Shown piece by piece: positions 10,466-19,250 of a stretch of 64,000 nt of DNA. The stretch spans positions 602,916 to 666,915 of the forward strand of contig NZ_MKQR01000028.1 in assembly GCF_001940455.1 (NCBI RefSeq). Reading direction: 5' to 3'. The stretch's first letter is position 1. Each line of letters begins with the position of its first letter. The DNA comes from Actinokineospora bangkokensis. GTDB lineage: Bacteria > Actinomycetota > Actinomycetes > Mycobacteriales > Pseudonocardiaceae. Made by a program: the position numbers and the translations under genes. A model generated the notes under the pieces. The model ran no database searches. It saw only the letters and a list, made by a program, of their open reading frames with translations, and was not told where the DNA came from.

Positions 10466-10774
10466 GTGACCACCGCACTCATCTACCTCGTCGTCATGGT
10501 GCTCGTGGCGGCGGTGGTGTTCCTGCTGGCCTCGGTCGTGTTCGGCCGGGGTGAGGAGCTGCCCCCGCTGCCCCCCGGCGCCTCGCCCACCCGCCTGCCC
10601 GCCGAGGCCATCACCGGCGACGACCTGCGCGGCGTCCGCTTCCAGCTGGCCCTGCGCGGCTACAAGATGAGCGAGGTCGACTGGGTGCTGCGCAGGCTGG
10701 GCACCGAGCTGGACGACCTGCGCGCCCGGGTCGCCGAGCTGGAGTCCGAGCGCGCGGGGGAGGTGGCCCAGTGA
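10466..10774 (+). CDS. DivIVA-domain membrane protein
   Basis: Small protein of 102 residues with one N-terminal transmembrane helix (LIYLVVMVLVAAVVFLLASV) and a cytoplasmic DivIVA-like segment near residues 50-95. The segment reads LRGVRFQLALRGYKMSEVDW, then VLRRLGTELDDL. This F-x4-RGY-x3-EVD motif is the actinobacterial DivIVA-domain signature, usually linked to cell division or polar growth. A C-terminal coiled coil is likely. The gene overlaps the next one as GTGA, suggesting coupled translation. Confidence 0.85.
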   Translation: MTTALIYLVVMVLVAAVVFLLASVVFGRGEELPPLPPGASPTRLPAEAITGDDLRGVRFQLALRGYKMSEVDWVLRRLGTELDDLRARVAELESERAGEVAQ

Positions 10775-11214
10775 CCGACGTCACCGAGCGCGTGGAGGTC
10801 GCGGCCCCGCCGGAGGTCACCTGGGAGGCCCTGGTCGACTGGGAGCGCCAGGGCGAGTGGATGCTCGGCACCCGCGTCCGCGTCACCGGCGGCGACGGCA
10901 AGGGCGTCGGCTCGTCGCTGAGCGCCTTCACCGGCGTCCTGGGCCTCGGCTTCACCGACACCATGCGCATCACCACCTGGCAGGCCCCCCACCGCGTCGA
11001 GGTCGAGCACACCGGCCGCGTCGTCCGCGGCACCGGCCTCTTCGAGGTCCAACCCCGCGGCACCGACGCCTCCACCTTCATCTGGCACGAACGCCTCGAC
11101 CTCCCCCTGGGCAAGCTCGGCCAGTGGGGCTGGACCCTTGCGGGCCCCGCCTTCCGCCTCGGCGTCCGCCACTCCCTCACCCGCTTCGCCCGCTTCGCCG
11201 AGTCCCGCCGGTGA
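10771..11214 (+). CDS. SRPBCC (START/Bet v 1-like) ligand-binding protein
   Basis: Polyketide cyclase/SRPBCC-fold protein of 147 residues. It begins with the characteristic strand TERVEVAAPPEVTWEALVDW and continues GEWMLGTRVRVTGG, with a long C-terminal amphipathic helix (RLGVRHSLTRFARFAESRR). Such proteins bind hydrophobic ligands in a helix-grip cavity; the ligand is unknown. It overlaps the DivIVA-domain gene by four bases and its stop overlaps the start of tag, so the three genes look like one transcript. Confidence 0.82.
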   Translation: MTDVTERVEVAAPPEVTWEALVDWERQGEWMLGTRVRVTGGDGKGVGSSLSAFTGVLGLGFTDTMRITTWQAPHRVEVEHTGRVVRGTGLFEVQPRGTDASTFIWHERLDLPLGKLGQWGWTLAGPAFRLGVRHSLTRFARFAESRR

Positions 11215-11770
11215 CGGAGAAGCCCCGCTGCCCCTGGGCCGACTCCTCCGACCTCTACCAGCGCTACCACGACGAGGAGTGGGGAGTCCCCCTCCACGGC
11301 CGCGACGCCCTCTTCGAGCGCATCAGCCTGGAGGCCTTCCAGTCCGGCCTCTCCTGGATCACCATCCTCCGCAAGCGCGACAACTTCCGGAAGGCCTTCC
11401 AGGACTTCAACCCCGACCACGTCGCCACCTTCACCACCCCCGACATCGACCGCCTCATGGCCGACGAGGGGATAGTCCGCAACCGCGCGAAGATCGCCGC
11501 CACCATCACCAACGCCAAAGCGGTCCTCGCCCTCGAAGAAGACCTCGACACCCTCCTCTGGAGCTTCGCCCCCAACCCCCCACCCCCACCCCCACAACCC
11601 CCGCCGACGTCCCAGCCACCACCGACCAGTCGAAGGCCATGTCCAAAGCCCTCAAAAAGCGAGGCTTCACCTTCGTCGGTCCCACCACCTGCTACGCGCT
11701 CATGCAAGCCACAGGAATGGTCAACGACCACATCTCGACCTGCTGGCGCACCCCCACCCCCATCCCCTAA
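11211..11770 (+). pseudogene. tag: DNA-3-methyladenine glycosylase I, frameshifted
   Basis: Base-excision repair glycosylase for 3-methyladenine. The first part is intact (CPWADSSDLYQRYHDEEWG through ALEEDLDTLLWSF), with the first zinc ligands Cys and His. Within a C-rich stretch at about 11569-11597 the family sequence moves to the -1 frame, continuing PATTDQSKAMSKALKKRGF, FVGPTTCYALMQATGMVNDH and ending STCWRTPTPIP, with the last zinc ligands His and Cys. Restoring one C would give about 186 residues, the normal family length. It may be a sequencing error, a real mutation, or slippage. The GTG start overlaps the preceding stop. Confidence 0.85.
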
Positions 11771-11806
11771 CCCCTCTCCTTTCTCCTTTCTCCTTTCTCC
11801 CTTCTC
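11771..11806 (+). repeat. Short CTCCTTT tandem repeat
   Basis: Three consecutive CTCCTTT units directly after the tag stop, leading into palindromic element B. Pyrimidine-only on this strand for about 30 bases. Confidence 0.6.
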
Positions 11807-11817
11807 ACCTCCCTCCC

Positions 11818-12111
11818 ACGAAGCCGAAGGCGAGCCCACTGGTCGTTAAAGCCGTCGTTCGGCCAACGCCACCCCCACCCCGCAACCCCACGCGCCCAGC
11901 CCCCACAACAGGCCGGCACCCCGACACCGCTCAACTGAGCCAAACAGTCACGGCGTTGCCTACACCCCGGCCTGACCCAGTCCTGGCCGCTCGTAGCTCG
12001 GGAGGTGGTGTGTCAAGGGTGGGCGCAGCCCATCGCGAAGCGACGCCGAAGGCGCCCTTGACGCGCCACCTCCCGAGTTACACACTCGCGGCCCCCGAGG
12101 ACAGGCCCCCA
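11818..12111. repeat. Long palindromic element B, copy 1
   Basis: About 290-base intergenic element, similar along its length to 20578-20873. It opens with GCCGAAGGCGAGCC and has a central stem of about 24 pairs (11996-12019 with 12055-12078). The apical region holds three mini-hairpins with GCA, GAA and GAA loops. It ends in a conserved block around TTACACACTCGCGGCC and GAGGACAGGCCCCCA. In the stem the sequence differs from copy 2, but both arms changed together. The rest of the gene-free stretch 11771-12360 shows only a short CCAAGCG repeat at 12328-12352. Confidence 0.8.
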
Positions 12112-12360
12112 CTAAGCCCAGCAACCCCGTCCACACCAAGCCAAGATCAACTCCACACGCCCCCACGCGTCACCATCCGCAGCCCCCACCCACCCAAGGG
12201 GCTCTGGTCCCTTGCGGCCATTCTACCCGCTGACCAGCGCAAACAAAGCCGCAACGATCTTGCCTGTGGACAACTCCACCCGAAATGCCCGAAACAACCA
12301 TCACTGAACCGGGTGATCTTCTCCAAGCGCCACCAAGCGCCACCAAGCGCGGCACACCGA

Positions 12361-13152
12361 TCACCGCCCCAGGAACCGCGCCTCCCGCTTGGCCACGAAC
12401 GCCTCCACCGCCTCCCGGTGGTCCGCGGTCGACCCCGCCCGCCGCTGCGTGTCGCCCTCCACGGCCAACCCCTCCGCCAACCCGCCCCCCGCGGAGGCCA
12501 GCATCGCCTCCTTGATCAGCCCGTACGCCGTGGTCGGCCCGGCGGCCATCCGGCCCGCGAGGGCGAGCGCCGCGGGCAGGACCTCCGCGGCGGGCAGGAC
12601 CTGCCCCACCATGCCGATCCGGAGGGCTTCCTCCGCGGTGACCGGCTTGGCGAGCAGCATCATCTCCATGGCGCGGCCGTAGCCGATGAGGCGGGGCAGG
12701 GTCCAGGCCGCGCCGGAGTCGGCGGTGAGGCCGACGTTGGCGAAGGCCATGAGGAACTTGGCGGAGTCGGCGGCGATGCGCAGGTCGCAGGCGTAGGCGA
12801 AGGAGGCGCCTGCGCCCGCGGCCATGCCGTTGACCGCGGCGATGACGGGCTTGGGCATGGTGGTGATGGCCGTGACGATCGGGTTGTAGTGGCGCTCGAC
12901 GGTGGAGAGCGGGGCGGGGTCGTCGGCGCGCAGCAGGGCGATGTGCTCCTTGAGGTCCTGGCCCGCGCAGAAGGCGCGGCCCGCCCCGGTGAGGACGACG
13001 GCGCGCACGGCGTCGTCGTCGGCGGCGCCCTCCAGCGCGGCGCGCAGGGCCTCCTTGAGCTCGACGGTGAGGGAGTTGAACGAGTCCGGCCGGTTCAGCG
13101 TCAGGGTGCGCACCCCGTCGGTGTCGGTGACCAGCAGCGGGTTCTCGGACAT
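12361..13152 (-). CDS. Enoyl-CoA hydratase/isomerase family protein
   Basis: Crotonase-fold enzyme of 263 residues acting on acyl-CoA esters. It shows VRTLTLNRPDSFNSL at the N-terminus, the oxyanion-hole segments GRAFCAGQDL and NGMAAGAGASFAYACDL, and the C-terminal helix with KREARFLGR. PaaG-like 2-(1,2-epoxy-phenyl)acetyl-CoA isomerases share the aspartate pattern, so a ring-isomerase role is an alternative to a beta-oxidation hydratase. The ATG was chosen because GAGG precedes it closely. No metabolic partners adjoin it. Confidence 0.88.
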   Translation of the reverse strand: MSENPLLVTDTDGVRTLTLNRPDSFNSLTVELKEALRAALEGAADDDAVRAVVLTGAGRAFCAGQDLKEHIALLRADDPAPLSTVERHYNPIVTAITTMPKPVIAAVNGMAAGAGASFAYACDLRIAADSAKFLMAFANVGLTADSGAAWTLPRLIGYGRAMEMMLLAKPVTAEEALRIGMVGQVLPAAEVLPAALALAGRMAAGPTTAYGLIKEAMLASAGGGLAEGLAVEGDTQRRAGSTADHREAVEAFVAKREARFLGR

Positions 13153-13332
13153 CGGGCCTCCTCGTCGAACGGCGTCGGGTGCCTGCATACCACCCCCGGC
13201 CGACCCCGCCCGACCGCCGCGCAGGGGGTGCGGGGGACGCGGACGGTGACCGGCCCGCCGGGGCCGGGGGCCCGCGACCACCCGGGCGGACCCATCCTGG
13301 CCGGTCACCCGACACGCGATGATCGGTTCGAT

Positions 13333-13362
13333 TTCACCCGCCGCGACCGGATGGGGGACAAT
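13333..13362 (+). promoter_or_regulatory. Possible sigma70-type promoter for the DUF3117 gene
   Basis: TTCACC (13333-13338) and GACAAT (13357-13362) with an 18-base spacer, about 75 bases before the ATG at 13436. A weak match, placed by eye. Confidence 0.3.
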
Positions 13363-13435
13363 GTGGCTCGACCCCGCTGGTCCGCTGCGCGCGGTGCGGC
13401 GGCGGGTGGGCAGGCGATGACGGAGGGAGCACGCT

Positions 13436-13603
13436 ATGGCGGCCATGAAGCCCCGGACCGGAGACGGTCCCCTTGAGGTGACGAAGGAGGGCCGGGGCAT
13501 CGTGATGCGCGTCCCGCTGGAGGGCGGTGGGCGCCTGGTGGTCGAGATGACCCCGGAGGAGGCGGTCAACCTCGGCGAGGCGCTGAAGGCCGCTTCCGGC
13601 TGA
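13436..13603 (+). CDS. DUF3117 small protein
   Basis: Tiny, highly conserved actinobacterial protein of 55 residues, beginning MAAMKPRTGDGPLEVTKEGR and ending EEAVNLGEALKAASG. Its equivalent in mycobacteria is Rv1211, just downstream of tag, which matches the position here. The function is unknown. The ATG is preceded by GGAGGGAGC at a good distance. The next gene, a leucyl aminopeptidase, starts 56 bases downstream on the same strand. Confidence 0.92.
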   Translation: MAAMKPRTGDGPLEVTKEGRGIVMRVPLEGGGRLVVEMTPEEAVNLGEALKAASG

Positions 13604-13659
13604 GCCCCGCCCCAGCACCACCCCACGCCGCCGCCCCACCCCCGCCGCTCGGAGGAACC

Positions 13660-15153
13660 TTGTCCACGCCGGTGCCCACCCTGCCGACGACGCTGCCCGC
13701 CGTGGAGGTCGCGGCCTCGGCCAGGGCGGGGCACGCGCGCGTCGTGCTCAGCCGCGCCGCGCCGGAGGGCCCGCCGCTGCTCGGCCCGGGTGGCGACGAC
13801 CTGACCGCGGACTGGGTGGGCGACGTGGCGCTCACCGGGTCCGCCGGTGAGGTGCGGGCCGCCCCGGCGGCGTCGGCGGCGGACTGGGTGCTCGGCGTCG
13901 GCGGGGGCACCCCGGCGGACTACCGCGCGGCGGGGGTGGCGCTGGTGCGCGCCGTGGAGGCCGACCGGGACGGCGACGGGCCCGGGCGCGGGCTCGCGCT
14001 GGCCCTGCCCCCCGACGCCGGACCGGACGAGGCCGCCCAGCTCGCCAGGGGGCTGGCGCTGGGCGGCTACCGGTTCACCGTCACCGCCGAGGAGCGGCCC
14101 GCCCGGCTGCGCACCGCCCGGCTGGTGGTGCCCGACGCCGAGCAGCGCGCCCTGGTGGCGGCCGCGGTGCACCGGTCGGTGGTGTTGGCCTCGGCCACCG
14201 CGTTCGCCCGCGACCTGGCCAACACCCCGTCCAACGTCAAGGACCCCGCCTGGCTCGCCCGCACCGCCGCCCGCGCGGCGGGCCGGGTGCCCGGGTTGAC
14301 CGCCACCGTCCACGACGAGCGGTGGTTGACCGCCAACGGGTTCGGCGGGGTGCTCGCCGTCGGCGGCGGGTCGACCCGCCCGCCGCGGCTGCTGCACCTG
14401 ACCTGGTCGCCCCCCGGTGCCACCGGCCCGCACCTGGGCCTGATCGGCAAGGGCATCACCTTCGACACCGGCGGCATCTCCATCAAGCCCGCCGACGGCA
14501 TGCACCTGATGCGCACCGACATGTCCGGCGGCGCCGCCGTCATCGCCGCCACCCTCGCCGTCGCCCGGCTCGAACTGCCGGTGCGGGTCAGCGCGCTGGT
14601 GCCGTGCGCGGAGAACCACGTCTCGGGCAGCGCCTACCGGCCCGGCGACGTCGTGCGCCACCACGGCGGCAAGACCTCCGAGATCAGCAACACCGATGCC
14701 GAGGGCCGCATCGTGCTGGCCGACGCGCTGGTGCACGCGGTGGACACCCTCGGCGTGGACGTGCTGGTGGACGTGGCCACGCTGACCGGGGCGATGAAGG
14801 TGGCGCTGGGCCTGCGCACCGGCGGGCTGTTCGCCAGCGAGGACGCGCTGGCCGAGCGGGTCCGGGCGGCGGGGGAGCGGGCGGGCGAGGCGTGGTGGCG
14901 GATGCCGCTGCTCGACGAGTTCGCCGACGCCGTGGTCAGCGACCTCGCCGACGTCCGGCAGGGCCCGCCGGGGCCTGGGGGCATCACGGCGGCGCTGTTC
15001 CTGCGGGAGTTCACAGCGGGCCTGCCGTGGGCGCACCTGGACATCGCGGGCCCGGCGCGCGCGGACAAGCACTACGACGACGTCAGCCCCGGGGGCACCG
15101 GCTTCGCCGCGCGCACCCTGGTGGAGTTCGTCGCCTCCTACGCCGCCGAGTAG
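13660..15153 (+). CDS. pepA: Leucyl aminopeptidase (M17 family)
   Basis: Dizinc/manganese cytosolic aminopeptidase of 497 residues releasing N-terminal amino acids. The less conserved N-terminal domain covers about residues 1-170. The catalytic domain shows GKGITFDTGGISIKP with the metal-binding Lys and Asp, MRTDMSGGAAV, and NTDAEGRIVLADAL with the second Asp-Glu pair. The TTG start was accepted because GGAGGAAC precedes it. It overlaps the converging GtrA gene by 16 bases. Confidence 0.92.
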   Translation: MSTPVPTLPTTLPAVEVAASARAGHARVVLSRAAPEGPPLLGPGGDDLTADWVGDVALTGSAGEVRAAPAASAADWVLGVGGGTPADYRAAGVALVRAVEADRDGDGPGRGLALALPPDAGPDEAAQLARGLALGGYRFTVTAEERPARLRTARLVVPDAEQRALVAAAVHRSVVLASATAFARDLANTPSNVKDPAWLARTAARAAGRVPGLTATVHDERWLTANGFGGVLAVGGGSTRPPRLLHLTWSPPGATGPHLGLIGKGITFDTGGISIKPADGMHLMRTDMSGGAAVIAATLAVARLELPVRVSALVPCAENHVSGSAYRPGDVVRHHGGKTSEISNTDAEGRIVLADALVHAVDTLGVDVLVDVATLTGAMKVALGLRTGGLFASEDALAERVRAAGERAGEAWWRMPLLDEFADAVVSDLADVRQGPPGPGGITAALFLREFTAGLPWAHLDIAGPARADKHYDDVSPGGTGFAARTLVEFVASYAAE

Positions 15154-15596
15154 GTCCGCACGGCGGGCGGCTCGGGGGCGGGGGCGAACAACCGGTCCAG
15201 CACCGCGTACTTCGCCAGGAACACCGGCAACCCGCTCAGCACGTACGCGGCGTTGAGCACCAGGGCGCGCGCGTCCGGGTCGGCCACCAGCGGCCCCACC
15301 AACCAGTCCGCGCCCGCGGTCAGCGCGACCGACACCAGCCCGCCGAGCGCGGTGGTGACCGCGTACCCGGTGAGCTGGCCGGTCAGGTGCGCGCGGCCGT
15401 GCCGGTCCCAGGCCCACCAGCGCAGCAGCACGAAGCGCGGCACGGCGCCGACGACGAAGGCGACCAGCCCGGCCAGGGCGGCGTCGACGCCCGCCCACCG
15501 GTAGAGCGCGAACAGCACCAGCTGGCTGGTCGCGGTCGCGGCCAAGGACGCGACCGCGTACCGGGAGAACGCTGGTTTGCGCAGGTGGGGACGCAC
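15138..15596 (-). CDS. GtrA-family membrane protein
   Basis: Integral membrane protein of 152 residues with four predicted helices (around residues 13-33, 37-57, 75-97 and 110-130). It matches the GtrA family, members of which are proposed to flip polyprenyl-phosphate-linked sugars for envelope glycan synthesis. The segment [15 protein letters not shown] between helices two and three is typical. The start is uncertain because GGAGG lies almost against the GTG. No glycosyltransferase partner adjoins it except glgM, which acts on a soluble acceptor. Confidence 0.82.
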   Translation of the reverse strand: MRPHLRKPAFSRYAVASLAATATSQLVLFALYRWAGVDAALAGLVAFVVGAVPRFVLLRWWAWDRHGRAHLTGQLTGYAVTTALGGLVSVALTAGADWLVGPLVADPDARALVLNAAYVLSGLPVFLAKYAVLDRLFAPAPEPPAVRTYSAA

Positions 15597-15631
15597 TCCT
15601 CCACCCTACGTCCGGCTCGCTGACGCCGTCC

Positions 15632-16798
15632 TCAGCCGCCGTGCGACGTTCGCGCCGCCTCGTAGACCGCCACCGTCTGCTCGGCCACCGACGCCCAGGA
15701 GAACTCGCGCACCGCGCGCTCCCGGCCCGCCTCGCCCATCGCCCGCGCCCGCTCCGGGTCGGCCAGCAGCTCGTTGACCGCGTCGGCCAGCCCGCTGCGG
15801 AACTGCGGCTCCGCGTCCGGCGCGTAGTGCACCAGCAGCCCGGTGCCGCCGTCCACGACCACCTCGGGGATGCCGCCCACGTCGGAGGCCACCACCGCCG
15901 TCGAGCAGGCCATCGCCTCCAGGTTCACGATGCCCAGCGGCTCGTACACCGACGGGCAGACGAACACCGCCGCGCGGCTGAGCAGCTGCCGCACCTCCGC
16001 GGGCGCCAGCATCTTCTGGATCCAGAACACCCCCGGCCGCGCCGCCGCCAGCTCCGCGACCGCGACCCTGGTCTCCTCGGCGATCTCCGGGGTGTCCGGG
16101 GCGCCCGCGCACAGCACGACCTGCGCGCCCGCGTCGATGTGGTGGGCCGCGGCGACCAGGTGGGCCACGCCCTTCTGCCGGGTGATCCGCCCGACGAACA
16201 GCACGATCGGCCGGTCCGGGTCGATGCCGTGCGCGCGCAGCGCGTCCACCTCGGTCACCGGGCGGTAGGCGGTGGCGTCGATGCCGTTGCGCACCACGTG
16301 CACCTTGGCCGGGTCCAGCGAGGGGTAGCAGTCGAGCACGTCGGCGCGCATCCCGTCGCTGACCGCGATGATCGCGTCGGCGGCCTCGTAGGCGGTGCGC
16401 TCCACCCAGGACGACAGCCGGTAGCCGCCGCCGAGCTGCTCGGCCTTCCACGGCCTGCGCGGCTCCAGCGAGTGCGCGGTGACCACGTGCGGGACGCCGT
16501 GCAGCAGCTGCGCCAGGTGCCCGGCGTGGTTGGCGTACCAGGTGTGCGAGTGCACCAGGTCGACCGCGTCCACCGCGGCCGTCATCGACAGGTCCGCCGA
16601 GAGGGTGCGCAGCGCGGCGTTCGCACCGTCCAACCCGGGCGCCGGGTTGTGCGCCACCGCCCCCGAGCGGGGGGCGCCCATGCAGTGCACGTCGACCTCC
16701 ACCAGCTCCCGCAACCGGGGCACGAGGAACTCCACGTGCACGCCCGCCCCGCCGTAGACCTCCGGCGGGTACTCCCTCGTCAGCAGTCCGATCCGCAC
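15632..16798 (-). CDS. glgM: Maltose-1-phosphate synthase / glycogen synthase (GT4)
   Basis: GT-B fold glycosyltransferase of 388 residues using ADP-glucose. In mycobacteria the equivalent (Rv1212c) mainly joins ADP-glucose to glucose-1-phosphate, making maltose-1-phosphate for GlgE-dependent alpha-glucan synthesis; it is often still annotated glgA. Motifs are [15 protein letters not shown] at the N-terminus, [10 protein letters not shown] near residue 200, and the acceptor/nucleotide motif [17 protein letters not shown]. The gene diverges from glgC, which makes its ADP-glucose substrate. A GTG two codons upstream is an alternative start. Confidence 0.92.
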   Translation of the reverse strand: MRIGLLTREYPPEVYGGAGVHVEFLVPRLRELVEVDVHCMGAPRSGAVAHNPAPGLDGANAALRTLSADLSMTAAVDAVDLVHSHTWYANHAGHLAQLLHGVPHVVTAHSLEPRRPWKAEQLGGGYRLSSWVERTAYEAADAIIAVSDGMRADVLDCYPSLDPAKVHVVRNGIDATAYRPVTEVDALRAHGIDPDRPIVLFVGRITRQKGVAHLVAAAHHIDAGAQVVLCAGAPDTPEIAEETRVAVAELAAARPGVFWIQKMLAPAEVRQLLSRAAVFVCPSVYEPLGIVNLEAMACSTAVVASDVGGIPEVVVDGGTGLLVHYAPDAEPQFRSGLADAVNELLADPERARAMGEAGRERAVREFSWASVAEQTVAVYEAARTSHGG

Positions 16799-16918
16799 GC
16801 GCACACGGTAGCCGCTCGCCCCCGGCCCCGAACGCACTGCGGCTGCCGGGTGAACGCCTCGGCAATCGAGGCGATCACGTGTGGCACCGCACCCCCACCG
16901 CCCGTTAGGGTCAACGCT

Positions 16919-18136
16919 GTGAAGGGCCAGCCGCGGGTACTCGGGATCGTGTTGGCGGGCGGTGAGGGCAAGCGGCTGTGGCCCCTGACGGCGGACCGCG
17001 CCAAACCCGCCGTGCCGTTCGCGGGCAACTACCGCCTCGTCGACTTCGTGCTGTCGAACCTGGTGAACGCCGGGTTCCACCGGCTGTGCGTGCTGACGCA
17101 GTACAAGTCGCACTCGCTGGACCGGCACATCTCGACCACCTGGCGGCTGTCGAACGTCCTGGGCCAGTACGTCACCCCGGTGCCCGCCCAGCAGCGCCTG
17201 GGCCCGCGCTGGTACACCGGCAGCGCCGACGCGATCTACCAGTCGCTCAACCTCGTGCACGACGAGGACCCCGACTACATCGCCGTCTTCGGCGCCGACC
17301 ACGTCTACCGGATGGACCCGGGCCAGATGCTGGAGCGGCACATCGAGACCGGCGCGGGCGTGACCGTCGCGGGCATCCGGGTGCCGCGCGCGGAGGCCCG
17401 CGCGTTCGGCTGCATCGACTCCGACGAGACCGGCAAGATCACCCGCTTCCTGGAGAAGCCCGCCGACCCGCCCGCGGTGCCCGACGACCCCGACGTCACC
17501 TTCGCCTCGATGGGCAACTACCTGTTCTCCACCGGCGCCCTGCTCGACGCGCTGCGCGCCGACGCGGCGAACAAGGACTCCGTGCACGACATGGGCGGCG
17601 ACATCATCCCCATGCTCGTGTCCACCGGCGAGGCCTACGTCTACGACTTCGCCGACAACCAGGTGCCCGGCGAGACCGAGCGCGACCGCGGCTACTGGCG
17701 CGACGTGGGGACGCTCGACGCCTACTACGACGCGCACATGGACCTGGTGTCGGTGCACCCGGTGTTCAACCTCTACAACCAGAAGTGGCCGATCCGCACC
17801 GCCACCCCGCCGCTGCCGCCCGCCAAGTTCGTCAACAGCGGCAGCGCGACGGAGTCCATCGTCGGCCCGGGCACCATCGTCTCCGGCGCCCGCGTGGTCG
17901 ACTCGGTGATCAGCGCCGACGTGACCATCGAGGACGGCGCCGTCGTCGAGGGCAGCGTGCTGCTGCCGGGCGCCCGCGTGGGCAAGGGCGCCACCGTGCG
18001 CCGGGCCATCCTGGACAAGAACGTCACCGTCGCCGACGGCACCACGCTGGGGGTCGACCTGGAGGCCGACCGCGCCCGCTACACCGTCAGCTCCAGCGGC
18101 GTCGTCGTGCTCGGCAAGGGTGCCAGTACGGCGTAG
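16919..18136 (+). CDS. glgC: Glucose-1-phosphate adenylyltransferase
   Basis: ADP-glucose pyrophosphorylase of 405 residues that supplies ADP-glucose for alpha-glucan synthesis. It has [20 protein letters not shown] for nucleotide binding, [20 protein letters not shown], and a C-terminal left-handed beta-helix ([35 protein letters not shown]) that carries allosteric control in the family. The GTG start gives [15 protein letters not shown]. It is divergent from glgM, with 120 bases between the starts, so the two are probably co-regulated. Confidence 0.95.
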   Translation: MKGQPRVLGIVLAGGEGKRLWPLTADRAKPAVPFAGNYRLVDFVLSNLVNAGFHRLCVLTQYKSHSLDRHISTTWRLSNVLGQYVTPVPAQQRLGPRWYTGSADAIYQSLNLVHDEDPDYIAVFGADHVYRMDPGQMLERHIETGAGVTVAGIRVPRAEARAFGCIDSDETGKITRFLEKPADPPAVPDDPDVTFASMGNYLFSTGALLDALRADAANKDSVHDMGGDIIPMLVSTGEAYVYDFADNQVPGETERDRGYWRDVGTLDAYYDAHMDLVSVHPVFNLYNQKWPIRTATPPLPPAKFVNSGSATESIVGPGTIVSGARVVDSVISADVTIEDGAVVEGSVLLPGARVGKGATVRRAILDKNVTVADGTTLGVDLEADRARYTVSSSGVVVLGKGASTA

Positions 18137-18140
18137 GATT

Positions 18141-18410
18141 TCTCCCGCCACCCGCCCCCTCGTCCCCGCCCGGCATCGTTCCCGGCCTGGTGTGACGGCT
18201 GGCGGTTGGGTGGGTGGTTACTCGCGGGGCGGGGTGGTGTTGTTGGGTGCCGCTTGCCCCCCGCGTCCCCGCCCGGCATCGTTCCCGGCTTGGTGTGACG
18301 GCTGGCGGTTGGGTGGGTGGTTGCTCGGTGGGTGGGGTTGGCGTTGTTGGCTGCCACCTGCCCCTGTGCGCATCTGGCGTCGTTCCCGGCTGGTGTGCCA
18401 GGAAGGTGGT
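18141..18410 (+). repeat. Tandem array of about 103 bases built on element C
   Basis: Starting five bases after the glgC stop, a unit containing CGTCCCCGCCCGGCATCGTT, a TTCCCGG-TGGTGTGACGG block and GGCGGTTGGGTGGGTGGTT recurs at 18161, 18264 and, degenerately, about 18367. It is the same C-rich motif found after plsC, here expanded in tandem. The gene-free interval 18137-18430 contains nothing else recognised. Confidence 0.75.
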
Positions 18411-18430
18411 GTGCAGGAGGGTGGGGTGGG

Positions 18431-19078
18431 TCAGGCCTTGGCGGCTACCAGGAGGCCTTCGCCCACGGGGAGCAGGAGGGGGACTAGGCGGGGGTCTTCG
18501 CGGATGGCCTTGGCCGCCTCGCGGACGCCCAGGGTGTCCGGGTCGCGGTGGGCTGCGGAGGCGATGCGGCCCTCCCACAGGACGTCGGCGAAGGCGAGCA
18601 CCCCGCCCGGGCGCAGCAGCCGCACGCCCTGCTCGTGGTACTCGGGGTACTCGGGCTTGGAGCCGTCGACGAACAGCAGGTCGTAGCCGCCGTCGGTGAG
18701 CCGGGGGAGCACGTCCAGCGCCCGGCCCATGATCAGCCGGGTGCGGCCGGGGGCGATGCCCGCGGCGGTGAAGGTGCGCTTGGCCAGCCGCTGGTGCTCG
18801 GGGTCGAGGTCGATGGAGGTCAGCACCCCGTCCGGGGCCATCCCGCGCAGCAGGTACAGCCCGGACACGCCCAGCCCCGTCCCCACCTCGACAACGGCCT
18901 TCGCGCGCAGCACACTGGTGAGGAACCGCAGGACCGCGCCGGTGCCCGGGCTGGTCGGGACCGAGCCGAGCCGCAGGGCGGTGGCGCGCGCGGCGGACAG
19001 CGAGTCGTCCTCGGGCTGGAAGCCCCCGACGAACGCGCGCAGGTCCGCCGGGTCCACGGCGGGCGATTCCGGTCCCAC
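18431..19078 (-). CDS. SAM-dependent O-methyltransferase
   Basis: Class I methyltransferase of 215 residues of the catechol/caffeoyl-CoA O-methyltransferase type. Motif I is VVEVGTGLGVSGLYLL near residue 63, with LTSIDLDPEHQRLAKR following and DLLFVDGSKPEYPEY as the metal/substrate motif. It matches Rv1220c in sequence style and in position beside sigE. The natural acceptor is unknown. It is divergent from sigE. Confidence 0.9.
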   Translation of the reverse strand: MGPESPAVDPADLRAFVGGFQPEDDSLSAARATALRLGSVPTSPGTGAVLRFLTSVLRAKAVVEVGTGLGVSGLYLLRGMAPDGVLTSIDLDPEHQRLAKRTFTAAGIAPGRTRLIMGRALDVLPRLTDGGYDLLFVDGSKPEYPEYHEQGVRLLRPGGVLAFADVLWEGRIASAAHRDPDTLGVREAAKAIREDPRLVPLLLPVGEGLLVAAKA

Positions 19079-19250
19079 GGGAACGCAGGTTAGCGCCGTC
19101 GGTGGGGAATTCGGGTGAACTCGACCGGAAGGTCACCCCGGGGTCGTTTTCTCAGGCTCTCCTCAGCCGGTTCTCACCGGGGGCACATGGGGGTACCCCA
19201 CAGTGGAGGCCATGGCGAGGACGGGGTCGACCCGGGAGCGGGGGAACACG

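Noticed and set aside
11569-11597. Programmed -1 frameshift in tag
   Set aside because: C runs are slippery, but no downstream stimulatory hairpin or typical X-XXY-YYZ heptamer is evident and tag genes are not known to use frameshifting. Kept as a frameshifted gene.
19106-19148. SigE-type autoregulatory promoter before sigE (GGAAT and CGTT boxes)
   Set aside because: GGAAT (19106), GGAAG (19127) and CGTT (19145) exist, but no pair has the 16-18 base spacing needed.
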